Assembly: GCA_964575335.1 (NCBI GenBank)
Contig: CAZNPU010000041.1
Coordinates: 1 to 15,165, forward strand
Reading direction: 5' to 3'
Source of the DNA: CAZNPU01 sp964575335
GTDB lineage: Bacteria; Planctomycetota; Phycisphaerae; Phycisphaerales; SM1A02
DNA: 15,165 nt
Shown: piece after piece, positions 14,639 to 15,165 of the stretch
Layout: each line of letters opens with the position of its first letter
How positions within the stretch are numbered: position 1 is the first letter of the stretch
Translations under genes and position numbers: made by a program
Notes under the pieces: generated by a model
What the model was told of the DNA's origin: nothing
The model's input: only the letters and a program-made list of their open reading frames with translations
Databases searched by the model: none

Positions 14639-15165
14639 CAGCTGCGATTGCCAGTCATCATCTGGCAGTTAGCGCACATCACGCTGTTGACGATACGCAT
14701 CACCTGGGATGATGGTTGCCTCCCAAAGGAATCCATCGCGGAACACACGAAGGCATAGCGATTGGCGGATACATATGAAACTGAGCGATGGGCAACCCCT
14801 TCGCAATGATGCGCAGCGTCCTGCAGAGGTCAGCGATCCGCGGTCAGCAATCAAGGGCAGTTGCTGATCGATTTATAGCAAGGGATTACCAGGTGAATAG
14901 CCATAGCAGCCTGTCGAGAAGTGTCCTGCACATGAAAGGGAATTCAGCCGCTACAGCCTCATTGCGATACCGATGAAGATTGCCACCTGTGCTGGATGGT
15001 GGAGTAAACGATCGCCTGGTTGCGTTTTCATCTGCTTCAGAACGCTCGCCGGATCATTCTGTTAGAGACCCTTAGATACTTGCTGCAACTTCGTTGCGGA
15101 GCGGGCGTGCGCCGCGTCCTGTGTTCATTTGCGCAGCTTGTCAGCTTTCGTGCTGCGTTCCCGGC
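14639..15165. other. non-coding or decayed right end, no gene recognised
   Basis: About 525 bases with no supportable gene on either strand. The open frames are short (up to 62 codons), overlap each other and have no Shine-Dalgarno or family motif. A minus-strand frame is open from the window edge to a TGA near 15027 and could be the end of something outside, but its 45 residues match nothing I know. The base composition seems less GC-rich than the genes to the left, as expected of drifting sequence. No tRNA, repeat array or transposase remnant was seen. Confidence 0.6.

Noticed and set aside
14669..14854. 61-codon minus-strand frame upstream of the zinc-ribbon remnant
   Set aside because: I tried all three frames for remnants of a transposase or known enzyme and found no family pattern.
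14788..14976. 62-codon plus-strand frame in the right-end region
   Set aside because: No ribosome site, no motif and ordinary chance length.
1..15165. CRISPR array, insertion sequence, phage or defence genes
   Set aside because: No regularly spaced repeats, no transposase or integrase motifs and no terminal inverted repeats with target duplications were seen.

Overview
This window looks like chromosomal DNA of a planctomycete, most likely of the Phycisphaerae. That placement is inferred from protein style, not from a marker gene. The best cue is a decayed zinc-ribbon membrane protein near 14.3-14.6 kb of the CxxC-YDL-EH-CPECG-AFDPNDP type, which I know mainly from planctomycetes. Coding DNA is moderately GC-rich, several genes use GTG starts, and many starts lack an obvious Shine-Dalgarno sequence.

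Layout. (1) 1-1700: a tRNA-Gly(GCC) on the minus strand with its own promoter. It is followed on the plus strand by a short Nfu N-terminal-domain protein whose stop codon overlaps the start of mutY, the adenine DNA glycosylase that carries a 4Fe-4S cluster. (2) 1815-5033: on the minus strand, a PgpH-like membrane HD phosphodiesterase (predicted c-di-AMP hydrolase), preceded by a possible 70-residue ORF that overlaps its start. Divergent from it is a plus-strand putative lipoprotein of unknown function. (3) 5102-8043: a minus-strand cluster gatC-gatA-ROK kinase. GatCA are two of the three subunits of the tRNA-dependent Asp/Glu amidotransferase; gatB is not in the window. The ROK protein has a sugar-kinase core but lacks the usual ROK zinc motif. 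(4) 8144-12855: a two-gene plus-strand operon for an RND efflux pump (HlyD/AcrA-type adaptor and AcrB-type permease). The two genes overlap by four bases, and no outer-membrane channel gene is present. (5) 13124-13603: a PhnB-like VOC protein with a strong Shine-Dalgarno and an upstream TATAAT box. (6) 13604-15165: a degenerate end. It holds a striking long inverted repeat, then on the minus strand a DHFR/RibD-C-family fragment lacking its N-terminus. The fragment is joined in frame to the remains of the zinc-ribbon membrane protein, which carries two apparent one-base deletions. The last 500 bases hold no gene I can support.

Most of the window is ordinary housekeeping and transport DNA, and I see no defence system, mobile element or CRISPR array. 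The points most worth checking are the zinc-ribbon/reductase chimera, the long palindrome between the convergent genes, the Nfu-MutY coupling and the zinc-motif-less ROK protein.
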